From the NCBI RefSeq assembly GCF_014196625.1, contig NZ_JACIDZ010000012.1, positions 1 through 64,000 on the forward strand: DNA of 64,000 nt. Direction: 5' to 3'. The position numbers were made by a program, and so were the translations under genes. The stretch is from Martelella radicis. GTDB taxonomy: Bacteria; Pseudomonadota; Alphaproteobacteria; Rhizobiales; Rhizobiaceae. Shown here one piece after another: positions 52,117 through 63,100 of the stretch. Numbering within the stretch: the stretch's first letter is position 1; each line of letters opens with the position of its first letter. Below the pieces are notes generated by a model, which had not been told where the DNA came from, ran no database searches, and worked only from the letters and a program-made list of their open reading frames with translations.

Positions 52117-53892
52117 ATGTGTGGTATTGCCGGAGAAATCAGATTTGACGGAACGCTTGCGGACGCCGAAGCCGTCGCCCGCATCACCGAGGCACTGGCC
52201 CCGCGCGGGCCGGATGGCAGCGGCATTCTCGGCCGCGGCAATTATGCCTTCGGCCATCGCCGCCTGAAGATCATCGATCTCTCCGAGAAAGCCGCGCAGC
52301 CGATGACCGATCCCGAACTCGGTCTGACGATCGTGTTCAACGGCTGCATCTACAACTATCCGGAATTGCGCAAGACGCTGGAGGAAAAGGGTTACCGTTT
52401 CTTCTCCACCGGTGACACGGAAGTCATCCTCAAGGCCTATCACGCCTGGGGCCGTGATTGCGTCAAGCATTTCCACGGCATGTTCGCTTTTGCCGTGATC
52501 GAGCGAGACAGCGGCAGGGCGATGATCGCGCGCGACCGGTTCGGCATCAAGCCGCTCTATTATACGACAAGCGGCAAGAACATCCGCTTCGCCTCCACGC
52601 TTCCCGCACTTCTGCGCGGCGGCGGCGTCGACAAGACTGTCGATCCCGTGGCGCTGCATCATTACATGAGTTTCCACGCCGTCGTGCCGCCGCCGCACAC
52701 GATCCTGAAGGGCGTGCGCAAACTGCCGCCGGCGACGACCCGCTGTTATGAACCCGACGGTTCCTTCGAGGATATCCGCTACTGGGCGCCGCCGCATCAA
52801 CGCGACCCGGCAACGTCGGGGCTTTCGCGCGAGGAATGGCGCGACCGCGTGCTGGAGGCGCTGCGCACCGCCGTTCGTCGCCGTATGGTGGCCGACGTTC
52901 CGGTTGGCGTGCTCTTGTCCGGCGGCGTCGATTCCTCGATCATCACCGGGCTTCTGGCCGAGGAAGGGCAGAAGGACCTGATGACCTTTTCCATCGGCTT
53001 TGAGGAAGCCAATGGCGAGAAGGGCGACGAATTCAGTTACTCGGATCTCGTGGCCGAACGCTTCGGCACGGATCATCACAAGATCTTCGTGCCGTCCTCG
53101 GAGCTGATGAGCGCTCTGCCGGACACGATCAACGCCATGTCGGAACCGATGGTCTCCTACGACAATATCGGCTTTTTCCTGCTGTCGCGCGAGGTGTCCA
53201 AGCACATCAAGGTGGTGCAGTCCGGCCAGGGCGCGGACGAGATCTTCGCCGGCTACCATTGGTATCCGCCGCTTGAAAATTCCAACGATGTCGTCGGCGA
53301 CTACGCCAAGGGCTTCTTCGACCGCGACCATGCCAAGCTGTCGCGTCATCTCTCGCCGGAGTGGCTGGCCGAAGAAGACGTCAGCCGCGCCTTTGTCGAG
53401 AGCCACCTGATGGCGCCGGGCGCGGAAGGTCCGGTTGACCGCGCGCTTCGCCTCGACAGCCAGGTCATGCTGGTCGACGATCCGGTCAAGCGCGTCGACA
53501 ACATGACCATGGCCTGGGGACTTGAGGCGCGCGTGCCGTTCCTCGATCACGAGCTTGCCGAACTGGCGGCCACCATCCCGCCGGAATTCAAGCTCAATGA
53601 CGGCGGCAAGGGCGTGCTGAAGGACGCCGCCCGTCTTGTCGTGCCGCATGAGGTGATCGACCGCAAGAAGGGCTATTTCCCGGTGCCGCAGCTCAAATAC
53701 ATCTCGGGCGAGTATCTCGACATGGTTCGTGATACGCTGACGAGCCAGGTCTCCAGCGAGCGCGGCCTGTTCAACAAATCCTATCTCGATGACCTGTTCA
53801 TCGATCCGATCGGTCACATCACGCCGCTGCGCGGTTCGGAGCTGTGGCAGGTGGCGCTTCTGGAAATGTGGTTGCAGTCTCACGAGATTTGA
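52117..53892 (+). CDS. asnO: N-acetylglutaminylglutamine amidotransferase (asparagine-synthetase-like)
   Basis: A 591-residue class II amidotransferase for the NAGGN dipeptide osmolyte. The N-terminal Cys nucleophile is in MCGIAGEIRF (Cys2), fixing the start at 52117; the glutaminase domain has GRGNYAFGHRRLKIID, and the synthetase domain has the PP-loop VLLSGGVDSSIITGLL near residue 266. It converts a dipeptide carboxyl to the amide using glutamine and ATP. First gene of a three-gene osmoprotection operon, downstream of the marR-facing operator. Confidence 0.93.
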   Translation: MCGIAGEIRFDGTLADAEAVARITEALAPRGPDGSGILGRGNYAFGHRRLKIIDLSEKAAQPMTDPELGLTIVFNGCIYNYPELRKTLEEKGYRFFSTGDTEVILKAYHAWGRDCVKHFHGMFAFAVIERDSGRAMIARDRFGIKPLYYTTSGKNIRFASTLPALLRGGGVDKTVDPVALHHYMSFHAVVPPPHTILKGVRKLPPATTRCYEPDGSFEDIRYWAPPHQRDPATSGLSREEWRDRVLEALRTAVRRRMVADVPVGVLLSGGVDSSIITGLLAEEGQKDLMTFSIGFEEANGEKGDEFSYSDLVAERFGTDHHKIFVPSSELMSALPDTINAMSEPMVSYDNIGFFLLSREVSKHIKVVQSGQGADEIFAGYHWYPPLENSNDVVGDYAKGFFDRDHAKLSRHLSPEWLAEEDVSRAFVESHLMAPGAEGPVDRALRLDSQVMLVDDPVKRVDNMTMAWGLEARVPFLDHELAELAATIPPEFKLNDGGKGVLKDAARLVVPHEVIDRKKGYFPVPQLKYISGEYLDMVRDTLTSQVSSERGLFNKSYLDDLFIDPIGHITPLRGSELWQVALLEMWLQSHEI

Positions 53893-53902
53893 GGAAAAGC
53901 CG

Positions 53903-55726
53903 ATGAGCTCGGAAAAGGGGCCGAAGGATCACCCGGAGCACCGCAACCGCGATGCCTATTCCCACCGCCTGAAGAAGATGCGGACCCAGGGCATGAAGCC
54001 GCCGATCAACAGCGGCGATGACAGCGGGGTGATGAAATCGGATGTTTCGATCGATTGCGGCTGGGGCCGGATCGTCTTCGGCCAGACCTTTTCCGACGCC
54101 AAGCTGCTGATCGAGACCTTGCGGGCCGAGGTGCCGGACCACCGCGATATCGCCATCTATGTGCGCGATCCGCATGTGGTGCTGGCCAACGCGCCGCAGG
54201 AAGTGTTCCTCGATCCCTCGCACACCTACCGGCTCGATCTTTCGACCTATCGCGCCGCGCCCTCAAAGCCGCCGCAGGGCTTCTTCATCCGCCGGCTGAC
54301 ATCGGAAATCGATGCCCAGGCGATCAACCGCATCTATGCCGCGCGCGGCATGGTCGTGGTGCGGCCGGACTTTTTTTGGCGTCAGCGCGATGCCCGCTCG
54401 ATCGTCTATTTCGTCGCCGAGGACGAGCATACCGGCAATATTCTGGGCACGGTCACCGGAATCGACCACGGCCGGATCTTCAACGATCCGGAAAAGGGCG
54501 CGTCGCTCTGGTGCCTGGCAAGCGACCCCCAGGCGCGCCAGCGCGGCATCGGCGAGGCGCTGGTGCGCAGGCTGGCCGAGCATTTCCTCGCGCGCGGCGC
54601 TTCCCACCTCGATCTCTCGGTGCTGCATGACAATGTGCCCGCCATCAAGCTTTACGAAAAACTCGGCTTCAAGCGGGTGCCGTTCTTCACCGTCAAGCGC
54701 AAGAACCAGATCAACGAGAAACTGTTCACCGGGCCTGAACAGGAAGACTACGAGGCGCTGAACCCCTATGCCCGGCTGATCGTCGCCGAGGCGCGGCGGC
54801 GCGGCATTTCGGCGGAGGTGACCGATGCAAAGGGCGGCTTCTTCCGCCTTTCCTATGGCGGCCGCTCGATCCACTGCCGCGAAAGCCTGACGGAACTGAC
54901 GACCTCCGTCGCCATGTCGATCTGTGACGACAAGTCGGTGACCCGCCGCTTCGTCGAGGAGGCGGGCGTGCGCGTGCCGCGCCAGATGACGTCCGACGCC
55001 GGCGAGGAGGCGATTGCCGGTTTTCTTGAGGAGGCCGGTCCGCTGGTCGTCAAACCGGCGCGCGGCGAGCAGGGCAGGGGCATTTCCGTCGGCGTCACCA
55101 CGCCCGAGGAAGTGCGCGATGCGGTGGAGGCTGCCAAGGCCTATTGCGATACCGTGCTGATCGAGGAGATGGTCGAGGGCGAGGACCTTCGTCTCATCGT
55201 GATCAACTATCGCCTCGTGGCCGCCGCCGTGCGCCGTCCCGCGCATATTATCGGCGATGGCCGCTCGTCCATCGAGCAACTGATCTCGGCACAAAGCGCG
55301 CGCCGCAGTGCCGCGACCGGCGGCGAATCCTCGATTCCGCTTGATGCCGAAACCGAGCGGACGGTCCGCAGCGCCGGCTACACCTTCGCCGACGTGCCGA
55401 AGGAAGGCGAGGAGATCCGGGTCCGCCGCACCGCCAATCTGCATACCGGCGGCACGATCCATGACGTGACCGATATCGTGCATCCGAAGCTTGTGGATGC
55501 CGCGATTTCCGCAGCCCGCGCGATCAATATTCCGGTCGTGGGGATTGATTTGATGATCAAGTCGCCCCAAAACCCTGATTACGCATTTATCGAGGCCAAC
55601 GAGCGCCCGGGGCTTGCCAACCACGAGCCGCAACCGACGGCCGAACGGTTCGTCGATCTGCTGTTCCCCCTGTCCATGCCGGCAGGGGCCAGGGCTTCAG
55701 CCCGCGAGGCGCAGAAAAACGAGTGA
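53903..55726 (+). CDS. ngg: N-acetylglutaminylglutamine synthetase (GNAT plus ATP-grasp)
   Basis: A 607-residue fused enzyme making the N-acetylglutaminylglutamine backbone. The GNAT acetyltransferase domain (about 120-275) has GASLWCLASDPQARQRGIGE and VLHDNVPAIKLYEKLGFKRV; the ATP-grasp ligase (about 290-600) has PLVVKPARGEQGRGISVGVT and EANERPGLANHEPQPTAERF. Start ATG at 53903 follows GAGGAAAAG, 10 bases after asnO. The bifunctional layout is that of the family. It ends 3 bases before the M42 peptidase start. Confidence 0.92.
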   Translation: MSSEKGPKDHPEHRNRDAYSHRLKKMRTQGMKPPINSGDDSGVMKSDVSIDCGWGRIVFGQTFSDAKLLIETLRAEVPDHRDIAIYVRDPHVVLANAPQEVFLDPSHTYRLDLSTYRAAPSKPPQGFFIRRLTSEIDAQAINRIYAARGMVVVRPDFFWRQRDARSIVYFVAEDEHTGNILGTVTGIDHGRIFNDPEKGASLWCLASDPQARQRGIGEALVRRLAEHFLARGASHLDLSVLHDNVPAIKLYEKLGFKRVPFFTVKRKNQINEKLFTGPEQEDYEALNPYARLIVAEARRRGISAEVTDAKGGFFRLSYGGRSIHCRESLTELTTSVAMSICDDKSVTRRFVEEAGVRVPRQMTSDAGEEAIAGFLEEAGPLVVKPARGEQGRGISVGVTTPEEVRDAVEAAKAYCDTVLIEEMVEGEDLRLIVINYRLVAAAVRRPAHIIGDGRSSIEQLISAQSARRSAATGGESSIPLDAETERTVRSAGYTFADVPKEGEEIRVRRTANLHTGGTIHDVTDIVHPKLVDAAISAARAINIPVVGIDLMIKSPQNPDYAFIEANERPGLANHEPQPTAERFVDLLFPLSMPAGARASAREAQKNE

Positions 55727-55729
55727 GTG

Positions 55730-56923
55730 ATGCAAAGACTGACGATTGATTCCGAGTACCTGTCCGACATTCTGAAATCGCTGCTCGCGATCCCCTCGCC
55801 GACAGGCTACACCGATCCGATCGTCCGCTTCGTCACCGGAGAGCTTGAGAAGCTTGGCCTCTCCGTTGAATTGACCCGCCGAGGCGCCATCCGGGCCGTG
55901 CGCCGGGGCGTGGACAGCCGCGGCGCGCGTGCCGTCGTTTCCCATGTCGACACGCTTGGCGCGCAGGTGAAATTCCTGAAGGACAATGGCCGGCTCGAAC
56001 TGGTGCCGATCGGCACCTGGTCGGCGCGTTTTGCCGAGGGCGCGCGGGCGACGCTTTTCACCGAAAAGGGCGCCTATCGCGGCACCATCCTGCCGCTGAA
56101 GGCCTCCGGACACACCTATAACAACGAAATCGACGAAATGCCGATCGGCTGGGACTATGTCGAGCTGCGCGTCGATGCCTTGAGCCGCGACGAGGAGGAT
56201 CTCGACAGGCTGGGCATCGAGATCGGCGATATCGTCGCCATCGACCCGCAGCCGGAATTCCTCGACAACGGCTTCATCATCTCCCGCCACCTCGACAACA
56301 AGGCCGGCGTGGCGCTGATGCTTGCTGCCTTGAAGGCGATGCAGGATGCGAATGTCGAAACGCCGGTTGCCAGCCACTGGCTGTTCACCATTGCCGAGGA
56401 AGTCGGCGTCGGCGCCTCCTCGATCGTCGCGCCGGAGGTTGCCTCCATGGTCTCGGTTGACAACGGCACATCTGCACCGGGGCAGAATTCCTCCGAGTTC
56501 GGCGTCACCATCGCCATGGCCGACCAGACCGGGCCCTTTGACTGGCATCTGACCAAGAAGCTGGTTGATGTCTGCAAGTTCAACGATATCCGCTACCAGA
56601 AGGACGTCTTCCGTTATTACCGTTCGGATTCGGCCAGCGCGGTGGAAGCCGGCGCGGATGTGCGCACCGCGCTTGTCGCCTTCGGCGTCGATGCCTCGCA
56701 CGGTTATGAGCGCATCCACATGCATGCGCTGCGCTCGATCGCGGAGCTGATCACCGCCTATCTGACCTCCGATGTCGAGATCAAGCGCGACTTCCAGCAG
56801 ACCGGCCCGATGACCGGCTTTACCCGTCAGCCGACCGGAAAGGCCAGGCAGGAACTCTCCGCCGATGTCGAGACGGAGAAGATCGACGACCCGGAACATC
56901 CCCACCATGCCGGCCATGCCTGA
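55730..56923 (+). CDS. M42-family peptidase of the NAGGN system
   Basis: A 397-residue M42 metallopeptidase. Metal ligands are visible in RAVVSHVDTLGAQVK, ISRHLDNKAGVALMLA and FTIAEEVGVGASSIV; ending SIAELITAYLTSDVEIKRDF. In NAGGN clusters this third gene is standard and may turn over the dipeptide. ATG at 55730 is chosen over the preceding GTG. It is followed by about 95 bases without a gene before ureE. Confidence 0.9.
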   Translation: MQRLTIDSEYLSDILKSLLAIPSPTGYTDPIVRFVTGELEKLGLSVELTRRGAIRAVRRGVDSRGARAVVSHVDTLGAQVKFLKDNGRLELVPIGTWSARFAEGARATLFTEKGAYRGTILPLKASGHTYNNEIDEMPIGWDYVELRVDALSRDEEDLDRLGIEIGDIVAIDPQPEFLDNGFIISRHLDNKAGVALMLAALKAMQDANVETPVASHWLFTIAEEVGVGASSIVAPEVASMVSVDNGTSAPGQNSSEFGVTIAMADQTGPFDWHLTKKLVDVCKFNDIRYQKDVFRYYRSDSASAVEAGADVRTALVAFGVDASHGYERIHMHALRSIAELITAYLTSDVEIKRDFQQTGPMTGFTRQPTGKARQELSADVETEKIDDPEHPHHAGHA

Positions 56924-57018
56924 GCGATTGCTGCAGTGCACGCGCTTGCCAAGCGGTGCAATCTTGCTATGAATGCTGATCACCCTGGATCGTTTCAGGC
57001 GTGGTGCAAGGGGATAGA

Positions 57019-57540
57019 ATGCAACGTGTGACCACTTATATTCCGGCAGGCGCGGCCAGTGGCCCGGCCTCCGGACGCGTCGAACTGACCCATGACGGGC
57101 GTCACCTCCGGCGCAAGGCGCTGAAGCTTGCCGATGGCGGCTCGGTGATGCTCGATCTGAAGGAGGCCGTGCTATTTGCCAGCGGCGACCGGCTGGTGCT
57201 GGAAGACGGCTCGCTGATCGAGATTGTCGCAGCCCCCGAGGAGCTTTACGAGATTCGCGCCCGCGACGGCCTCCACATCATCGAACTTGCCTGGCATCTC
57301 GGCAACCGGCATCTGCCGGCACAGATCGAGACCGACCGGATCCTGATCCTGCGCGACCATGTCATCCGCCAGATGCTCAATGGTCTTGGCGCGACGGTGA
57401 GCGAAGTCGTCGAACCGTTCCAGCCTGTGCGCGGCGCCTATCACAGCCATGGCGGTCACGATCACCATCACGGCGATCACGACCACAACCATGATCACGG
57501 AGATCACGACCATCACGGCCATCACCACCACCACGATTGA
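57019..57540 (+). CDS. ureE: Urease accessory protein UreE with a His-rich tail
   Basis: The 173-residue UreE delivers nickel to urease. The domain [20 protein letters not shown] opens it and [20 protein letters not shown] is the central metal-site motif. From about residue 140 the tail is nearly all His and Asp ([19 protein letters not shown]), a nickel store. ATG at 57019 follows GGGGAT; an upstream GTG is poor. The tail DNA overlaps the ureF start. Urease structural genes and ureD are not in the window. Confidence 0.93.
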   Translation: MQRVTTYIPAGAASGPASGRVELTHDGRHLRRKALKLADGGSVMLDLKEAVLFASGDRLVLEDGSLIEIVAAPEELYEIRARDGLHIIELAWHLGNRHLPAQIETDRILILRDHVIRQMLNGLGATVSEVVEPFQPVRGAYHSHGGHDHHHGDHDHNHDHGDHDHHGHHHHHD

Positions 57541-58210
57541 AGCGGCCAACGTATCGGGTACGTCGCTGCTCAGGCTGATGTCCTGGTTATCGCCGGCCTT
57601 TCCGCTCGGCGGCTTTGCCTATTCCGGCGGGCTGGAACGTGCCGCTCATGACGGTCTGCTGCAGGACGCGGAAGGCCTGAAGGTCTGGCTCTCATCGGGG
57701 CTCGCGCAGGGCTTTCTCTGGAACGACGCCGTTCTTCTGTGCGAAAGCCATCGCGCGGAGGGTGACAGCGCCCGCATTGGCGAGACCGCAGCGTTGGCCG
57801 CCGCCCTTGCGGGTTCGCGCGAACGCCATCAGGAGACGCTGGCGCTCGGATCGGCCTTTGTCACGGCCGCCGCCGCCTGGCCTGCACCGGTGCTTGCCGA
57901 ACTGCCGGGCGAGATCGCGCTGCCGGTTGCCTTTGGCGCTGTCGCCGGAGCGCACGGCATCGGTCTGGAAGCGGCCTGCCAGGGCTATCTCCATGCCCAG
58001 ATCGCCCAGTCGGTCTCCGCCGCCATCAGGCTGTCGCTCTGTGGCCAGGTCTTGGGGCTTGAAGTGCTGGCGGGGCTGGAAGAGAAGATCCTTGAAACGG
58101 CGGCGCGCGCGGCGATCTCCGGCCCTGATGATCTCGGCGGCTGCACGTTCCGGGCGGATGTCTCGGCGCTGCGCCATGAAACCCAGCATTCGCGACTTTT
58201 TCGCAGCTAG
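57491..58210 (+). CDS. ureF: Urease accessory protein UreF
   Basis: A UreF of about 239 residues, part of the UreDFG complex that activates urease. The conserved core starts with [20 protein letters not shown] followed by [11 protein letters not shown] and [20 protein letters not shown]. The start is uncertain: the frame extends back through the His-rich ureE tail, where CAYCAY repeats read as Thr/Ile ([14 protein letters not shown]). ATG at 57491 is taken; 57449 is another, and a rare codon nearer the core is possible. The overlap suggests coupling. Confidence 0.88.
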   Translation: MITEITTITAITTTTIEAANVSGTSLLRLMSWLSPAFPLGGFAYSGGLERAAHDGLLQDAEGLKVWLSSGLAQGFLWNDAVLLCESHRAEGDSARIGETAALAAALAGSRERHQETLALGSAFVTAAAAWPAPVLAELPGEIALPVAFGAVAGAHGIGLEAACQGYLHAQIAQSVSAAIRLSLCGQVLGLEVLAGLEEKILETAARAAISGPDDLGGCTFRADVSALRHETQHSRLFRS

Positions 58211-58312
58211 AGCGGTTCCGCCTTTCATGGAAACGTGTAACCGTTCTATCTCTTTGTTTCGACGCATTTTCACGGACGTCAGATGTTTCCATCTGACTGC
58301 GAAATGCTCTAA
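58208..58312. repeat. Intergenic palindromic repeat between ureF and ureG
   Basis: Ends are tagagc (58208) and gctcta (58306-58311), and inside is a perfect hairpin gtcagatg-tttc-catctgac at 58278-58297. The unit begins in the ureF stop codon. The pattern is typical of rhizobial intergenic repeats. Confidence 0.75.
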
Positions 58313-58336
58313 CTTTTGGATTTGACGAGGTTCGAC

Positions 58337-58948
<612 letters not shown>

Positions 58949-58970
58949 AAGAGAACTTCCGTAAACGAAA

Positions 58971-58996
58971 AACCGGCGGGAGTTACCCCGCCGGTT
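58971..58996 (-). terminator. Terminator between ureG and the Crp/Fnr gene
   Basis: A 10-bp stem aaccggcggg / cccgccggtt (loop 58981-58986). On the minus strand it is followed by tttcgtttacgg and preceded by the Crp/Fnr stop, so it ends that gene; read the other way it could also stop ureG. Confidence 0.7.
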
Positions 58997-59026
58997 ATCA
59001 GGTCGGTCGCATGACCGGTGCGCAGA

Positions 59027-59713
59027 TCAGAGAGCCCGCAGCGCGTCCATATCCTCAATTTCGATGATGCGACCGTGTACGTGAACGCCGAGACCTTTCA
59101 GCGTCGCGAAGGCGCGGGAAAGCGCTTCGGGGGCAAGCCCCAGCTTTCCGGCAAGAAGGCTCTTCTGGAAGGAGAGGCGGAAGGAAGCCGGGGATTCCTG
59201 GCCTTCGGCCTGTTCCAGAAGGTAAAGGGCAACGCGCTGAACGGCGGTGTTGAGCCGGTCATTGGCGATGCAGTCCATGGTTTCCTGAAGCTGGCCGGCA
59301 AGCGAACCGGCAATGGCGCGCGCCAGCATGCCGTCATCGACAAGGCTCGCATTGCGCACGCGATTGATGTCGTAGCGCGCCAGCATCGCCTTGTCGGCGG
59401 CCTGGGCGTGGTATTCATAAGTGTCGCCGCCGAAGATCAGGTCGTCGGCAAAGCTGTCGCCCGGTCCGCAGACGCGGATATCGGCTTCGCGTCCTTCGCT
59501 GTTCTGCCGGTAAAGGCGCACATAGCCGGAAAGCACGCTGTAGAAGTGGGTTGCCGGATCGCCTTGGCGAAAGACCACGTCACGGGGATAGCAATTGGCG
59601 AAGGTCGCGCATTCCATCAGCTTGTTCATGGTCGCCATATCCATGTTGGCCGTCAGCTTGGTTTCGACAAAAAGCGTTTTCTTTCGCTCGTTCAGCAAGA
59701 GGGTCCTGTTCAC
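59027..59713 (-). CDS. Crp/Fnr family transcriptional regulator (Dnr/NnrR-like)
   Basis: A 228-residue regulator. The cyclic-nucleotide-like sensor domain (about 15-120) has FRQGDPATHFYSVLSGYVRL, and the C-terminal HTH is SLLAGKLGLAPEALSRAFAT with LKGLGVHVHG. Only two N-terminal cysteines (MECATFANC) are present, not the four of FNR, so it probably senses NO or a small ligand rather than O2 through an iron-sulfur cluster. The GTG at 59713 follows AGGAG and gives the normal length; the frame is open to 59983. A perfect FNR box lies far upstream. Confidence 0.85.
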   Translation of the reverse strand: MNRTLLLNERKKTLFVETKLTANMDMATMNKLMECATFANCYPRDVVFRQGDPATHFYSVLSGYVRLYRQNSEGREADIRVCGPGDSFADDLIFGGDTYEYHAQAADKAMLARYDINRVRNASLVDDGMLARAIAGSLAGQLQETMDCIANDRLNTAVQRVALYLLEQAEGQESPASFRLSFQKSLLAGKLGLAPEALSRAFATLKGLGVHVHGRIIEIEDMDALRAL

Positions 59714-59989
59714 TGTCCGTCTCCTGTCCCGGCCCCGCGGCGACCGGGCTTTTTGCCTGTCCAGATCTGCAACACGACCGGTGCACGCCGCAATGTCGCC
59801 GGTTGCTGCGCCGGAGCCCGTCTCCTCGTCAGGGGGAAACCCGGACCCTCGCGCATAATGTCTGACTATCGCAGGCCATACGGACCATCCGTATCGCCCG
59901 TCCTGCGGCCAGGGCCGTCTCATCGGTTGGGAGGGAGGAGACCGGCCTTCTGCCTGGATGAAACCTAGAAGCAGATGCCGCACGGGGTA

Positions 59990-60003
59990 TTGATTTCAAT
60001 CAA
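59990..60003 (-). promoter_or_regulatory. Perfect FNR/FixK-type box (anaerobox)
   Basis: TTGATTTCAATCAA matches the consensus TTGAT-N4-ATCAA exactly and is a complete palindrome. It points to oxygen-responsive control of the downstream Crp/Fnr gene by FNR/FixK, or autoregulation. With the usual -41.5 spacing, transcription would start near 59955, about 240 bases before the GTG. Confidence 0.75.
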
Positions 60004-60064
60004 CTGAAAGCCGGAAATTTTGACGTTTGCGGCGCGCGCGGATGTCGCGTGTGGCAAAAAGCAA

Positions 60065-60089
60065 AAGGGCCGGTTTCGGGCCGGCCCTT
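60065..60089 (-). terminator. Terminator of the RND efflux operon
   Basis: A perfect 9-bp stem aagggccgg / ccggccctt with a 7-base loop, followed on the minus strand by ttgctttttgcc. It is about 70 bases after the RND stop. Confidence 0.8.
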
Positions 60090-60158
60090 GAGCGAAACGA
60101 TTTAAAGAAATTCGCGTTTTCCGCTAGCGGAATGTTTCCGCTCGCCAATCCGGAACGC

Positions 60159-63100
60159 TCACGCCATGCCGTGCCTGCCATAGCCGTCGCGGTTGTTCTC
60201 GATCTCGTCGATCCGCTCTTCGAGTTTGGCAATTTTGGCGCGGTTGGCCTCGCTGAGCCGGCCCGCTTCCTCAGTGGTATAGACATGATCGTCCGGGTCG
60301 CGCTGGCCGATGAAGCGGCTGAACGCCCACCTGAGAAGTCTGGCGATATCATCCATGATCATGAAGAAGGCCGGCACCACCAGAAGACTGAGCACGGTGG
60401 AGACGATGATGCCGCCGATCACCGCCGTTGCCATGGGCGCGCGGAAGGCCGAGCCCTCGCCGACGCCAAGAGCTGCCGGCAGCATGCCCGCCGACATGGC
60501 GATCGAGGTCATGATGATCGGCCGGGCGCGTTTGCGGCCGGCTTCCACCAGGGCAGCGCGCCGTTCCATGCCGTGCCAGATCGCCTCCTTGGCGAAGTCG
60601 ACGAGCAGGATCGCGTTCTTGGTGACGATGCCCATCAGCATCAGCAGGCCGATCATGACCGGCATCGACACCGGCTCATCCGTCAGGATCAGCGCGATCG
60701 CCACCCCGCCAAGCGCCAGCGGCAGCGAGAACAGGATGGTGAAAGGCTGGATCACATCCTTGAACAGCAGGATCAGCACCGCCAAGACCAGGAACAGGCC
60801 AAGCAGCATGGCGTTGATGAAACTCTGCTGCATCTCGGCGAGGATCTTGGCATCGCCGCTTTCAGCCAGCGTCACCGTATCCGGGATCTCGGTGTTCTCG
60901 ACGATCTCGCGGAAGCGCGCCGTTGCCGGATCGAGCGCCACGCCCGGCGGCAGGTTGGCGCCGATGGTGACCACGCGGTGGCGATCGTACCGGTCAACGG
61001 TTGCGACGCCTTCCGTATAGTTGACGTCGGCGACGACCGACAGCGGCACCATTTCGCCGGTTGCCGTCTGGATCTTCAGGTTGCGGATTGCCGAGAGGTC
61101 GCGCCGCAGTTCCAGATCGGTGCGAACGCGGATCGGAATCAGCCGGTTGTCGAGCGAGATCTTCGGCAGGTTGGCGTCGATATCGCCGACGGTCGAGACG
61201 CGCACGGTGTTGGCGATCTGGGCCGGCGTGACGCCAAGCCGGGCCGCGATTTCCTTCTTCGGATGGATCTGCAGCTCCGGCCGGGGAAGGGCGCCTTCGG
61301 AGGAAACCTTGTCCAGCATCGGATCGGCGCGCAGCTTCGATTCCAGAATGGCGACCGCCTGCTGCAGGTCTTCCTCATTGTCGGAGAGGAAGTTGAACTG
61401 GATGTCGCGCTGGCCCCGGTCGTTCAGCTTGGTGACGCGCAGGTCGGGAATGTCCGAAAGCGCCGCCAGAACCTCCTGCTCGATCTGCCATTGCGGGATG
61501 GTGCGGCCCTGCGGCTCGAGCTTCGGCAGGTACTGGCCGATCAGCGGAAGGCCGCCGATCAGGTCGTTGACAATTGCCTCGGGCAGGGAATGGGCGAGGT
61601 TTTCGAGCGTAACCGTCACGGTTGCGCGGCGATATTCGAGATCGCCCAGCGGCGAGGAGCCGCCAAGAACCGTGACGCTTTCCACGCCCTGAAAACCTTC
61701 GATCCGGTTCGCGACCAGCCGCGTCATCGCTTCGGTGTCGGAAAGCTGGGCGTTCGGCGGCAATTCGACGGAGAGGACGATGCGCGAGGCATCTTCCGGC
61801 GGCATGAAACTGCCGGGGATCTTCGACATGAAGTAGCCGGAGATGATGAGGACCATGATGGCGAGCCCAAGAGTCGGGTAACGCCAGGCCGTCGTCCAGC
61901 GCACGGCAGCCGTATAGCCCCGCATCGCGCGGCCGTCATTGGCCTCGCTGTCTTCGGCCGCCTTGTGCTTTGCGGGCTTGAGCATATAGGCGGCCATGAC
62001 CGGGGTGATCAGGCGGGCAACCACCAGCGAGAAGAACACGGCAAAGGCCACCGTCAGACCGAACTGGATGAAGTACTGGCCCGGAATGCCCGGCATGAAG
62101 GAGACGGGCGCGAACACGGCGATGATGGTGAACGAGGTGGCAATCACCGCAAGGCCGATCTCGTCGGCGGCATCGAGTGCCGCGCGGTAGGGCGTCTTGC
62201 CCATGCCGATATGCCGCTCGATATTCTCCACCTCGACGATCGCGTCATCGACCAGAATACCGGTCGCCAGGGTCAGCGAGATCAGGCTCACAAGATTGAG
62301 CGAGAAGCCGAGCATATCCATGATCCAGAAGGTCGGGATCACCGAGAAGGGAAGCGCCACGGCGGCAATCAGCGTTGCCCGCCAGTTATGCAGGAACAGG
62401 AAGACGACGATGATGGCGAGGATCGCGCCCTCATAAAGCGTGTCGAGGGCTGCGGTGTAATTGCCCTTGGTGAAGTAGACGGCATCATCGATCAGGTCGA
62501 TGGAGACGTCCGGGTGTTCGGCGCGGACTTCGTCCAGAGCTTCGGCCACCGCATCGGCCACCGTCACTTCGCTGGCGCCCTTGGAGCGGAACACGCCGAA
62601 GGAGACCACCGGATTGCCTTCGTGGCGGGCGAAGGTGCGCGGCTCCTCATAGGTATCCGTTACCGTGCCGAGATCGGAAAGCCGCGCGAACCGGCCATTG
62701 CCGAGCGCGATCATGGTGTTGGCGAGATCGGAAACGCTGCGGGCATCGCCCAGCGTGCGGATCGCCTGTTCGGCGCCTGCCACCTGGCCGCGGCCGGAAC
62801 CGGTGTCGGCATTGGTCTGGCGCAGCTGCGCGTTCACATCGGAGGCGGTGATGCCATAGCTCGCCAGCTTGTTTTCATCGAGCGAGACCTGAATTTCCCG
62901 ATCCGCGCCGCCATAGCGGTCGACCCGGCCGACGCCGCGAATGCCCTGAAGCGCCCGCTCGATCGTGTCATCGACGAACCACGACAGTTCTTCCAGCGAC
63001 ATGTTGGGCGAGGAGACGGCAAAGGTCTGGATCGCCTGGCCCTCGACATCGATCTTGCGCACCACCGGCTCGTCGGCATTGGCCGGCAGATCGGAGCGGA

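Larger units (their letters stand above)
59714..60158. promoter_or_regulatory. Gene-free interval carrying the Crp/Fnr leader and RND terminator
   Basis: These 445 bases hold no supported gene. They contain the FNR-type box at 59990-60003, a leader of about 240 bases to the regulator GTG, and the RND gene terminator at 60065-60089. Confidence 0.5.

Noticed and set aside
59714-59983. N-terminal extension of the Crp/Fnr protein up to 59983
   Set aside because: Composition is Arg/Pro/Gly-rich, and the GTG at 59713 with AGGAG gives the family length.
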